10,747 nt of DNA. Source: Actinomycetota bacterium. Its GTDB lineage: Bacteria > Actinomycetota > Acidimicrobiia > Spongiisociales > ZC4RG35. Of this stretch, positions 1 to 5,717 are shown one piece after another. The notes beneath the pieces are model-generated. The model was not told the DNA's origin and did not search any database. It worked only from the letters and a program-made list of their open reading frames with translations. The stretch lies in assembly GCA_027296205.1 (NCBI GenBank), contig JAPUJM010000119.1, positions 1 through 10,747 on the forward strand, given 5' to 3'. A program made the position numbers and the translations under genes. Numbering within the stretch: position 1 is the first letter of the stretch; each line of letters opens with the position of its first letter.

Positions 1-138
1 AAGAAGCTCCCAGGGCGACTGGAGCGCGTCGGCGGCCCCTCGATCCAGACCTTCGTTGAGATGGCCGGAGACGTCGAGGATGGTCCGGACACTGGTGTGA
101 CCCAGCCTCGAGGCGATGACCGCCGGGTGAGTCTCCGG
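1..138 (-). pseudogene. Tyrosine recombinase (phage/XerD-type integrase) C-terminal remnant, continues off the left edge
   Basis: Reading the minus strand from 138 to 1 gives about 46 codons that match the C-terminal end of tyrosine site-specific recombinases: HPAVIASRLGHTSVRTILDV followed by SGHLNEGLDRGAADAL. The LGH box (R-L-G-H) and the GHL box that normally carries the catalytic Tyr are both recognisable. The nucleophile position, normally Y in a (T/V)YGHL context, is read here as Ser (TCC on the minus strand, bases 67-69), one base from TAC. An in-frame TAA at 139-141 cuts the frame, and I find no catalytic-domain sequence further upstream. The sequence runs off the left edge without a stop. 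Family knowledge says this enzyme cuts and rejoins DNA at att or dif-like sites; this copy looks dead twice over. It is probably a relic of an integrated element that may have brought in the adjacent toxin-antitoxin pair (inference). Confidence 0.75.
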
Positions 139-215
139 TTAGTTCCCTGAAGTGTGCATTGAGTAAGCGCCGGCCAATGCGGCGACGTGCCACCCTTGAT
201 TATGTGGGGTCCCGC

Positions 216-252
216 GTAGACAGTGTTGTAGATATTGATGTAGACTAGAGGT
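216..252 (+). promoter_or_regulatory. Leaderless mazEF promoter with three 12-bp-spaced GTAGA repeats (candidate operator)
   Basis: A -10-like hexamer TAGACT at 241-246 lies 6 nt before the antitoxin ATG at 253, which fits a leaderless actinobacterial transcript. The only purine-rich stretch (AGAGG) sits one base before the start, too close to act as a Shine-Dalgarno. GTAGA occurs at 216-220, 228-232 and 240-244, exactly 12 bp apart, and the last copy overlaps the -10. Ribbon-helix-helix antitoxins usually repress their own operon by binding repeats like these; that this one binds here is inference. Confidence 0.5.
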
Positions 253-492
253 ATGAGCACCACGATCCGAGTCAGTGAGCAAACACGAGACCGTCTTGCG
301 GCACTGGCGGATTCGACCAAGCGTCCGATGACGAGAGTGCTAGACGACGCAGTTGACGCCCTCGAGCGCCGCGTGTTCTTCGAGCGGTTCAATCGGCGGT
401 ATCAGGAGCTTCGCGATGACCCCGAGGTGTGGGCCGAGATCGAGGCGGAGCGGCGTGTCGAGGAGGAAACGGCGGGGGACGCCTCGGAGTGA
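253..492 (+). CDS. Ribbon-helix-helix antitoxin of a MazEF-type toxin-antitoxin pair
   Basis: This 79-residue protein begins with a typical ribbon-helix-helix DNA-binding fold: strand STTIRVSE (about residues 2-9), helix TRDRLAALADS, and a second helix ending near residue 40. The acidic C-terminal half (FFERFNRRYQELRDDPEVWA, then EIEAERR) is the kind of tail that wraps and inhibits a MazF toxin in actinobacterial pairs. Its stop codon overlaps the GTG start of the next gene in a GTGA (489-492), so the two are translationally coupled. Expected role: cytoplasmic antitoxin that neutralises MazF and represses the operon, probably through the GTAGA repeats upstream. It is not the AbrB-fold MazE of E. 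coli, so I give no symbol. The start is the ATG 6 nt after the TAGACT box. The fold call is strong; the pairing rests on the overlap and the toxin family. Confidence 0.85.
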   Translation: MSTTIRVSEQTRDRLAALADSTKRPMTRVLDDAVDALERRVFFERFNRRYQELRDDPEVWAEIEAERRVEEETAGDASE

Positions 493-827
493 CACCGCGC
501 CGCGGTGAGATCTGGCTGGTCGACTTCGGGGAACCGGTCGGTCGCGAGCAGGCGGGAATGCGTCCAGCCGTCATCGTTTCAACCGATGCTCTGAACGAGG
601 GTCCTTCGGGCGTGGTCCTTGTCGTGCCGGTTACATCGGCCCGTCGTGACCTGCCGTCCCATGTCGAGGTCGAAGTCGGCGAGTCCGGTCTTGATCACCC
701 GAGCTACGCCAAGTGCGAGGATGTGAAATCGGTTTCAGATCGTCGTCTGATCGATCGACTTGGAGTGACCGGACCCAATGCCATGTTCGAGATCGGGCGG
801 GTTCTCCGCTACCTGTTCGTTCTCTGA
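489..827 (+). CDS. mazF: MazF-family endoribonuclease toxin
   Basis: The 112-residue product starts at GTG 489 (VTPRRGEIWLVDFG...). It has the MazF/PemK signature: an R-R-G-E-I-W-L-V start, an E-Q-A-G-x-R-P-A-V-I-V-S segment containing the expected catalytic Arg, and a strand ending in P-V-T-S carrying the conserved Thr. The later stretch K-C-E-D-V-K-S-V-S-D-R-R-L-I matches the family's conserved C-terminal part. Members are sequence-specific RNases that cut single-stranded RNA in the cytoplasm and leave a 2',3'-cyclic phosphate and a 5'-OH. The start overlaps the antitoxin stop by four bases, as in classic operons. An upstream in-frame ATG (429) lies inside the antitoxin gene and would add an unrelated low-complexity leader, so I rejected it. 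The length matches the family (about 110 residues) and nothing looks broken. Confidence 0.92.
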   Translation: MTPRRGEIWLVDFGEPVGREQAGMRPAVIVSTDALNEGPSGVVLVVPVTSARRDLPSHVEVEVGESGLDHPSYAKCEDVKSVSDRRLIDRLGVTGPNAMFEIGRVLRYLFVL

Positions 828-1040
828 CAACTCCTCTGCGGTCGAGGACGCGGTCAGCGGCGATGCCGGTCGCGCTTCTATTCAAGATCACCTTTCCTAC
901 CCGCCATCAAGTGCATGCCCACGCTGTTCAACAAGAGCCGACATCTTCGAAGCGAGACTGCACCATGCGGTGACGGTTCTCTTCATAGTCGGGAGATCCC
1001 AACCCGGCTGGTTTTTCCTCCTCGACGGGAGAGGCGTTAC
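828..1040. other. Gene-free stretch between mazF and the Rieske pseudogene
   Basis: I see no convincing gene here; the open frames in it overlap without any recognisable motif. It may hold the 3' end of the mazEF transcript: at 1003-1016 there is a weak AACC-CGGCT-GGTT hairpin running into a short T-run. The stem is only 4 bp, so this is a weak terminator candidate at best. Confidence 0.4.
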
Positions 1041-1055
1041 TCATCCCCCGTCGAG
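1021..1055. repeat. 9-bp inverted repeat spanning the Rieske stop codon
   Basis: CTCGACGGG (1021-1029) and CCCGTCGAG (1047-1055) are perfect reverse complements separated by 17 nt. The Rieske stop codon (1041-1043, minus strand) lies in the loop. There is no T-run after the stem on either strand, so it is not a standard intrinsic terminator. It could act as an mRNA 3'-end stabiliser or a U-less terminator for the minus-strand gene. Confidence 0.45.
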
Positions 1056-1636
1056 CTGAACGAATGCCTGTTCGTCCTCAACGACCACACGGAAGGTCTT
1101 GATCCCATCATCGGTGGGGCCGCGAACCCTCTCTCCGGAACTCGTGTCAAACCGGCTGCCATGTTCGGGGCACGTCACGACACCATCGTCGACGTTCTTT
1201 CGCCGTAGGACAGGAGGGCTCCGGCATGAGGACAGTCGTCCTCGACGACCCGGATATCGCCACCCACGTGGTACACCGCGTCGGACAAAGCAAAAAGGCG
1301 GATGCGACGACCACCCGAGGCCTCGATCCACCTGGCGAGTCTCGGCGGGACCAGCTTGGTGACGGCTCCTCGGGTGGTAACCAGATCGCACCCAGCCTGC
1401 TCGGCGTGGTTCCAAATGCCGCCTCCGGGCAGGCTCACCAGGCCAACGACCATCGTCAACGGCCAGCGTTCCTTGGTTTCCGTAACCGCAGCCATCGCAC
1501 CCTCCGGCTCGACGTCGATGACGACCGCCACCGGCGCTTCGATCCCGGCAACCTGGTCTGGCGACGGTAGTTGCATCAGGTCCAGGTCCATGGGTTGATA
1601 TCGAACCGGAGGAGTTTTACCCGGACCCACGAGCAC
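1041..1636 (-). pseudogene. Receiver-like domain fused to a Rieske [2Fe-2S] ferredoxin domain, broken by a one-base frameshift
   Basis: From ATG 1636 the first frame gives 153 residues. Residues about 30-110 look like a degenerate response-regulator receiver fold: strand VAVVIDVE, then RWPLTMVVG, then AEQAGCDLVTTRG. A Rieske N-terminal half follows, with the C-P-H-A-G-A-L-L-S-Y-G ligand loop (Cys codon 1232-1234, His 1226-1228). The frame then runs into a premature TGA at about 1175. The other Rieske half (T-C-P-E-H-G-S-R-F-D, Cys 1170-1172, His 1161-1163) continues in the neighbouring frame to a stop at 1041. One extra base near the AAA at 1198-1200 (minus strand GAAAG to GAAAAG) would restore a 198-residue protein reading S-Y-G-E-K-N-V-D-D-G-V-V-T-C-P. 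Rieske domains hold a [2Fe-2S] cluster through two Cys and two His for electron transfer; all four are present but split by the shift. TATAGA 8 nt before the ATG suggests a leaderless start. Confidence 0.7.
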
Positions 1637-1731
1637 ATCTCACCCGTCTATACCGTCGGTACCGGATGGCCGGGGGACAAGGGTCCGTGAGTCGGGTGAG
1701 TAGATCATCGAGGGAGACCACAATCCCCTCC
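1637..1731. promoter_or_regulatory. Divergent intergenic region between the Rieske gene and archease
   Basis: This 95-bp gap must carry both divergent promoters. On the minus strand TATAGA lies 8 nt before ATG 1636. A compact inverted repeat TACCG-T-CGGTA (1651-1661) sits at the upstream edge of that box, beside a CGGTACCG palindrome (1657-1664). On the plus strand a GAGGGAG at 1710-1716 lies about 15 nt from the archease ATG, long for a ribosome-binding site. An operator role for the palindromes is only a guess. Confidence 0.35.
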
Positions 1732-2145
1732 ATGGCCTATCGCGTTCTCTCCCACACCGCGGATACCGGGATCGAGGCCACCGCCGACTCCCTGACCGGT
1801 CTTATCGGTGAGCTCTGCGCCGGCATGTTCGGACTCGTTGCCTCCGTCGTGCCGTCGGCAGCCAGGAAATGGGTTGAGGTGAGCTTGGAGGCACCAAGTG
1901 TCGAGGAGCTGGTAGTGGACACACTTTCCGAGCTCCTCTACCACGCCGAGGTCGAGAACCTCACCTTCTGCGCCTTCCGGGTATCGATGGGCCCCGACGA
2001 CCTCGCCGTGAAGGTGCAGGCGGGCGGTCTTTCCGTCGACGCCGTTGAGCCGGTCGGGCCTCCGATCAAAGCAGTCACATATCACGACCTGGTTGTGGAG
2101 CAAAGAGACGGCGTCTGGTATGGCCGGGTGTACTTCGACGTCTGA
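1732..2145 (+). CDS. Archease (RtcB-activating protein)
   Basis: The 137-residue product from ATG 1732 has the archease hallmarks: an N-terminal S-H-T-A-D-T-G-I-E motif (H8, D11; the Asp belongs to the metal site) and the C-terminal block K-A-V-T-Y-H-D-L-V-V-E followed by a short final strand. Archease speeds guanylylation of the RNA ligase RtcB and lets it turn over many times, acting in the cytoplasm as a partner rather than as an enzyme itself. An upstream in-frame ATG at 1666 would add 22 residues without family similarity; M-A-Y-R-V-L-S-H-T-A-D is the normal family start, so I chose 1732. The rtcB frame opens 3 nt after the stop, so the two are very likely one operon. Length and motifs are intact. 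Confidence 0.93.
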   Translation: MAYRVLSHTADTGIEATADSLTGLIGELCAGMFGLVASVVPSAARKWVEVSLEAPSVEELVVDTLSELLYHAEVENLTFCAFRVSMGPDDLAVKVQAGGLSVDAVEPVGPPIKAVTYHDLVVEQRDGVWYGRVYFDV

Positions 2146-2190
2146 CCAATGGGCCTAGCGAACATCCGTCGAGTACGGCACAGTGATGAT

Positions 2191-3615
2191 ATGGAGTTCC
2201 GGCGTATCTCTGACGTTGTCTGGGAGCTCGCTGCCAGCGGCGGGATGACTGTGCCCGGGCGGATCTTCGCCTCCGAAGCCATCATGGAGTCGGTGCGGTT
2301 GGAGCATGCGTCCACACAGGTCGCCAATGTCGCCCACCTTCCCGGCATAGTGAAGGCGTCGTTCGCCATGCCCGACATCCACTGGGGTTACGGATTCCCC
2401 ATCGGAGGAGTGGCAGCGACCGCCGTCGACGAGGGAGGAGTGGTCTCCCCGGGCGGTGTCGGCTACGACATCTGCTGTGGCGTTCGCCTCCTCGCGTCGA
2501 AATTCAACGAGGCCGACTTCGAGCGGCACCGGGACTCGGTCATGGGCAATCTCGACCACGCGATACCCCGCGGGCTGGGCAGGGGAGGGATCGCCGAGGC
2601 CAGTTTGATACCCGAGGTCCTCCTCAGAGGCGCCGCGGCGGCTCTTGATGCTGGGTACGGCTGGGAAGACGACCTGGAGAAATGCGAGGAGAACGGCACA
2701 TCGGCCGGCGCCAATCCTTCGGTCATCAGTGACCGCGCCGTCACCCGGGGACAGAGCCAGCTGGGTTCCCTGGGCGCCGGGAACCACTTTCTCGAGATAC
2801 AGGTGGTTGACGAGATCCACGACGCTGAGGCGGCAAGCGTGTTCGGCCTGGCCGAGGGGATGGTGGTGGTGATGCTGCACTGCGGGTCCCGCGGCCTCGG
2901 CCACCAGACGTGCACCGATCAGTTACAGACCACGGGCGCCGCGATGCATCGCTACGGCATCACCGTTCCCGATCGCCAGCTGGCCTGTGTGCCGGTGAGC
3001 TCACCCGAGGGGCGTGAATACCTGGGGGCAATGGCGGCGGCGGCCAACTTCGCCTGGGCCAACCGCCACATACTTGCTCACGCCGCGCGAGGGGCGTTTG
3101 CCGACGCCTTCGGCGTATCCCCGAAAAAAACCGGGATGCGCCTCATCTTCGACGTTGCCCACAATCTGGCCAAGATCGAGACTCACGAGGTGGCGGGCAA
3201 GCTCGTGGAGCTGTGCGTGCACCGCAAGGGAGCCACCCGCGCCTTCGGGCCGGGCCACCCCGATCTGCCCGAGGACCTGATCCCTGTCGGCCAGCCAGTG
3301 CTGGTGCCGGGGTCGATGGGAACCGCATCCTGGGTGCTGCGCGGTGTGAGCGACAACCCGGCCTTTGCTTCTGCGGCCCACGGAGCAGGGCGGCTGATGA
3401 GTCGCAAGAAGGCCAAGCAAAAGGAGTCGGGGGGCCAGGTGCGCGACCAACTCGAAGCCAAGGGCATCTCGGTGCGACCCGGGTCGGTCAGACTGCTCTC
3501 CGAGGAGGCCCCGTACGCCTACAAAGACGTCGACGAAGTGGCCGAGGTATGTGCACGAGCCGGTCTAGCCGCCAAAGTGGCCCGGTTGCGGCCAGTCGGT
3601 GTGGTCAAGGGCTGA
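2191..3615 (+). CDS. rtcB: RtcB, RNA-splicing/repair ligase (3'-phosphate/5'-OH)
   Basis: RtcB joins RNA ends bearing a 2',3'-cyclic phosphate or 3'-phosphate to a 5'-OH, using GTP and Mn2+ through a guanylyl-histidine intermediate. Visible motifs, numbered from Met 2191 (474 residues): P-D-I-H-W-G-Y-G-F-P-I-G-G-V, G-Y-D-I-C-C-G-V-R-L (metal ligands D93 and C96), G-A-G-N-H-F (N198, H199), L-H-C-G-S-R-G (H230), D-V-A-H-N (H324), H-R-K-G-A-T-R-A-F, the guanylylated His in H-G-A-G-R (H397), and the C-terminal P-V-G-V-V-K-G (K473). All catalytic residues are present and the length is normal. An in-frame ATG at 2149 would add 14 residues; 2191 fits the family start (M-E-F-R-R-I-S-D) better, but neither has a clear Shine-Dalgarno. 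The residue before the metal Cys is Cys, where Asn is usual. It forms an operon with archease just upstream. Confidence 0.96.
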   Translation: MEFRRISDVVWELAASGGMTVPGRIFASEAIMESVRLEHASTQVANVAHLPGIVKASFAMPDIHWGYGFPIGGVAATAVDEGGVVSPGGVGYDICCGVRLLASKFNEADFERHRDSVMGNLDHAIPRGLGRGGIAEASLIPEVLLRGAAAALDAGYGWEDDLEKCEENGTSAGANPSVISDRAVTRGQSQLGSLGAGNHFLEIQVVDEIHDAEAASVFGLAEGMVVVMLHCGSRGLGHQTCTDQLQTTGAAMHRYGITVPDRQLACVPVSSPEGREYLGAMAAAANFAWANRHILAHAARGAFADAFGVSPKKTGMRLIFDVAHNLAKIETHEVAGKLVELCVHRKGATRAFGPGHPDLPEDLIPVGQPVLVPGSMGTASWVLRGVSDNPAFASAAHGAGRLMSRKKAKQKESGGQVRDQLEAKGISVRPGSVRLLSEEAPYAYKDVDEVAEVCARAGLAAKVARLRPVGVVKG

Positions 3616-3673
3616 GGGTCTCCCCTTCGGCCAATGAGCAACTTCCTTCGCCGGGCCATAAGCCACGGATCGG

Positions 3674-4636
3674 TCATGCGACGCGCATCTCCTCGACGGC
3701 CTCGAGTTTCTCACTGAGCGTCTGGAGCGTCTCGGAGATGAAACCTGATAGCCGATGTTCGGGAAGGCCGGTCATCTCCGATATCCTTGCCATCGTTTCC
3801 GGCTGCCCGCTTTCCAACCCGAAACGCAGTGCGAGGGTTCGACGCTGGAGATCGGTGAGAGTGGCCAAGTTGCGCACAAGCGCCTCCTCAACGATTCGTT
3901 GCTCCACCTCGAGCTCGGGGTCGAGGGCATCGGCGTCGGCTATGAGGTCTCCTAGTTGGGCTCCATCATCACCGATGGGAGTCTCGAGAGCGACAGTGGT
4001 GCCCACCAACAGAGCCTTTTTCACTTCTCGCGTGTCGATCCCGGTCTCCTCGGCAATCTCCTCCGCCGTGGCAGAACGGCCCAGCTTGGGCCGAAGCTCT
4101 TCGGCGGCGGTGCGGACGGTGGGAACGATGTCGAAGACTCCCGCCGGAACGCGGATCGAATCGCCGAGGTTGGCGCGGGCACGCTGCAACGCCTGGCGGA
4201 TCCACCAGGTGGCGTAAGTGGAGAACTTGAATCCCTTGCGCCAGTCAAACTTATCCACCGCCGTCATCAAACCCAGGTTTCCCTCCTGAATGAGGTCGAC
4301 CATGTCGATGTTGTTCCCGGCATACCGTCGGGCGTTGGCGACCACCAAACGCAGGTTCGCCTCGATGAAATGTCGACGCGATTCATCTCCTCGCCGAACC
4401 GCACGCTCCAAACGTACCCGTTCAGCAGGCTCGTCTACTTGCCCGGCGTCCAAACGGCGTCGGGCTTCGTGTCCGGCCTCGATGGCCTGAGCGAGGCGCA
4501 CCTCGTCATCGGCCGTGAGTAGGTCGTACCTACCAAGCCCAGCCAGATACTGGCTGAGAATGTCGGTCGTCAGCCGACCACGCTCGTCGACGAGGCCGGG
4601 GACCTCGATGGTGTTGGGTGTTCGCTGGTTCTTCAC
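3674..4636 (-). CDS. Sigma-70 family RNA polymerase sigma factor with divergent region 4.2
   Basis: From GTG 4636 this is a 320-residue sigma factor. Region 1.2 lies near residues 24-60 (I-L-S-Q-Y-L-A-G-L-G-R-Y-D-L-L-T). Region 2 near 90-158 is highly conserved, with N-L-R-L-V-V-A, D-L-I-Q-E-G-N-L-G-L-M and F-S-T-Y-A-T-W-W-I-R-Q-A, so core binding and -10 recognition look intact. Region 3 follows (R-V-P-A-G-V, then L-G-R-S-A-T-A-E-E-I-A). Region 4.1 is clear (L-A-L-R-F-G-L-E-S-G), but the recognition helix at about 292-304 reads P-E-H-R-L-S-G-F-I, where primary-type factors have R-E-R-(I/V)-R-Q-I-E. It is likely a group 2 (non-essential, primary-like) factor. The frame also opens upstream at 4744, but that overlaps the hydrolase gene and has no family similarity, so I chose the GTG just after that gene. 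Same strand as the hydrolase with a 40-nt gap, so possibly co-transcribed. It faces rtcB, whose stop lies 58 bp from its own. Confidence 0.88.
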   Translation of the reverse strand: MKNQRTPNTIEVPGLVDERGRLTTDILSQYLAGLGRYDLLTADDEVRLAQAIEAGHEARRRLDAGQVDEPAERVRLERAVRRGDESRRHFIEANLRLVVANARRYAGNNIDMVDLIQEGNLGLMTAVDKFDWRKGFKFSTYATWWIRQALQRARANLGDSIRVPAGVFDIVPTVRTAAEELRPKLGRSATAEEIAEETGIDTREVKKALLVGTTVALETPIGDDGAQLGDLIADADALDPELEVEQRIVEEALVRNLATLTDLQRRTLALRFGLESGQPETMARISEMTGLPEHRLSGFISETLQTLSEKLEAVEEMRVA

Positions 4637-4676
4637 ATCTAGTCGAACGCTTGTTCGGCCTGTGATGTTCCCCGCA

Positions 4677-5564
4677 TTACATGGATGGATCCCCGGCCGG
4701 CGGCTCGTTGGGGTTCTTCCTGGATTGCTGTCCGGGGTTGGCATGGCTGAGGAACCAGTCGCAGGCCAGGCCAGCCACCTCTTCCAATGTGTCGGGCTCC
4801 TCGAACAAGTGGGTGGCGCCGGGGACGATCACAAGGCTGCTCTCGCATCGAAGCTGGGCTTGGGCCTGTCGGTTGAGATCCTCCACAACCTGATCACGGC
4901 CTCCCACGATGAGAAGGGTGGGGCTCCGTACGTCGGAGAGACGTACGCCAGCCAGATCAGGTCGACCGCCTCTGGAGACGACAGCGGCAATCCGTGCCGT
5001 CGCCTCGGCGGCGGCCCAAAGCGCGGCAGCGGCGCCTGTGCTGGCACCGAAATACGAGATCGGGATGCCCGAGGCCTCGGGCAGGGAGCGCAGCCAGTCG
5101 GTGACCTTGGAAAGACGTCCACCCAAGAGCCGAATGTCGAAGACGTTGGTCCGGTCTCTCTCCTCGGCGGGGGTCAACAGGTCAAACAGGAGGGTTCCCA
5201 ACCCTGCCCGATTCAGCACTTCAGCCACGAAGCGGTTGCGCGGACTATGGCGACTGCTCCCACTCCCGTGTGCGAACACCACCAAACCCTTGGGGTGTTG
5301 AGGAATGTGGAGATGTCCGGCGAGGCGAAGGGACTCAACGGCTACCACCACCTCCTCGTCCCTCGCCGAACCCTCCTTTGCCGGTTCTCTCGCCAACGCC
5401 CCATGACGTTTCTCGGCTTGCTCCGGCTTCGAAGTGACGCCCGTCATGGAGACGGTGTCTTGGTGGATGGTCCTTATTCCGCCCTTTTCGATTGCGCCGA
5501 TGGCCAATTCAGGCGGGAACGGTACTCCGAGCTTTCGTACCGCGGTCACGTTGGGCGCCTTCAC
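4677..5564 (-). CDS. Alpha/beta hydrolase (dienelactone-hydrolase type) with a residual phosphoribosyltransferase N-terminus
   Basis: Residues about 70-275 form an alpha/beta hydrolase: V-V-F-A-H-G-S-G-S-S-R-H-S-P-R-N near residue 97, nucleophile elbow G-A-S-T-G (S175), acid in V-G-G-R-D (D224) and G-A-T-H-L-F (H252), a complete Ser-Asp-His triad. Residues 5-40 (V-T-A-V-R-K-L-G-V-P-F-P-P-E-L-A-I-G-A-I) match an internal part of the phosphoribosyltransferase that is fused ahead of such hydrolases in other actinobacteria. The usual N-terminal L-P-R-G-G-V region is absent (in-frame TGA just upstream), and so is the PRPP loop (V-D-D-G-x-A-T-G-A-T): after residue 50 a short charged linker leads straight into the hydrolase. 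The hydrolase is probably active and the transferase cannot be. The substrate is unknown. The start is GTG 5564, weakly supported by AGGA nearby; M40 or a start after the AAGGAGG near residue 63 are alternatives. Confidence 0.8.
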   Translation of the reverse strand: MKAPNVTAVRKLGVPFPPELAIGAIEKGGIRTIHQDTVSMTGVTSKPEQAEKRHGALAREPAKEGSARDEEVVVAVESLRLAGHLHIPQHPKGLVVFAHGSGSSRHSPRNRFVAEVLNRAGLGTLLFDLLTPAEERDRTNVFDIRLLGGRLSKVTDWLRSLPEASGIPISYFGASTGAAAALWAAAEATARIAAVVSRGGRPDLAGVRLSDVRSPTLLIVGGRDQVVEDLNRQAQAQLRCESSLVIVPGATHLFEEPDTLEEVAGLACDWFLSHANPGQQSRKNPNEPPAGDPSM

Positions 5565-5623
5565 CGGTCCTGCAGGTCAGAGATCCTCTCGGGTGGAACC
5601 TCGGTGGCCCTGGCTGAGGTCAC
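5561..5623 (-). CDS. Possible 20-residue leader ORF overlapping the hydrolase start
   Basis: GTG 5623 is preceded by AGGAG at 5-nt spacing, the best Shine-Dalgarno in this gap. The frame V-T-S-A-R-A-T-E-V-P-P-E-R-I-S-D-L-Q-D-R ends in a TGA overlapping the hydrolase GTG as GTGA (5561-5564), the same arrangement as mazE/mazF. A longer version from ATG 5656 (31 codons, GGGAGG only 2 nt away) is in the same frame. I recognise no family. It may couple translation into the hydrolase, or be a leftover of the lost start of the phosphoribosyltransferase region. Confidence 0.3.
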   Translation of the reverse strand: MTSARATEVPPERISDLQDR

Positions 5624-5717
5624 GGCTACTCCTGTATTGATTGTTCTATCTTTCATATCCTCCCGACGGTGTTGTAGAGGCGAAGGTCCTACTCGACGCC
5701 GGCTGCCGCGTGATTGA

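Noticed and set aside
1003..1016. Intrinsic terminator for mazEF (AACC/GGTT with T-run)
   Set aside because: The stem is only 4 bp; too weak to call, noted in the gene-free stretch.
3213..4217. 334-codon plus-strand open frame over the rtcB 3' end and the sigma factor
   Set aside because: Overlaps rtcB in another frame and the sigma gene antisense; Ser/Arg-rich with no family similarity.
4515..5717. 400-codon plus-strand open frame opposite the hydrolase and the sigma factor start
   Set aside because: No recognisable motif, Arg/Gly-rich composition, and it covers two well-supported minus-strand genes; typical of antisense frames in GC-rich DNA.
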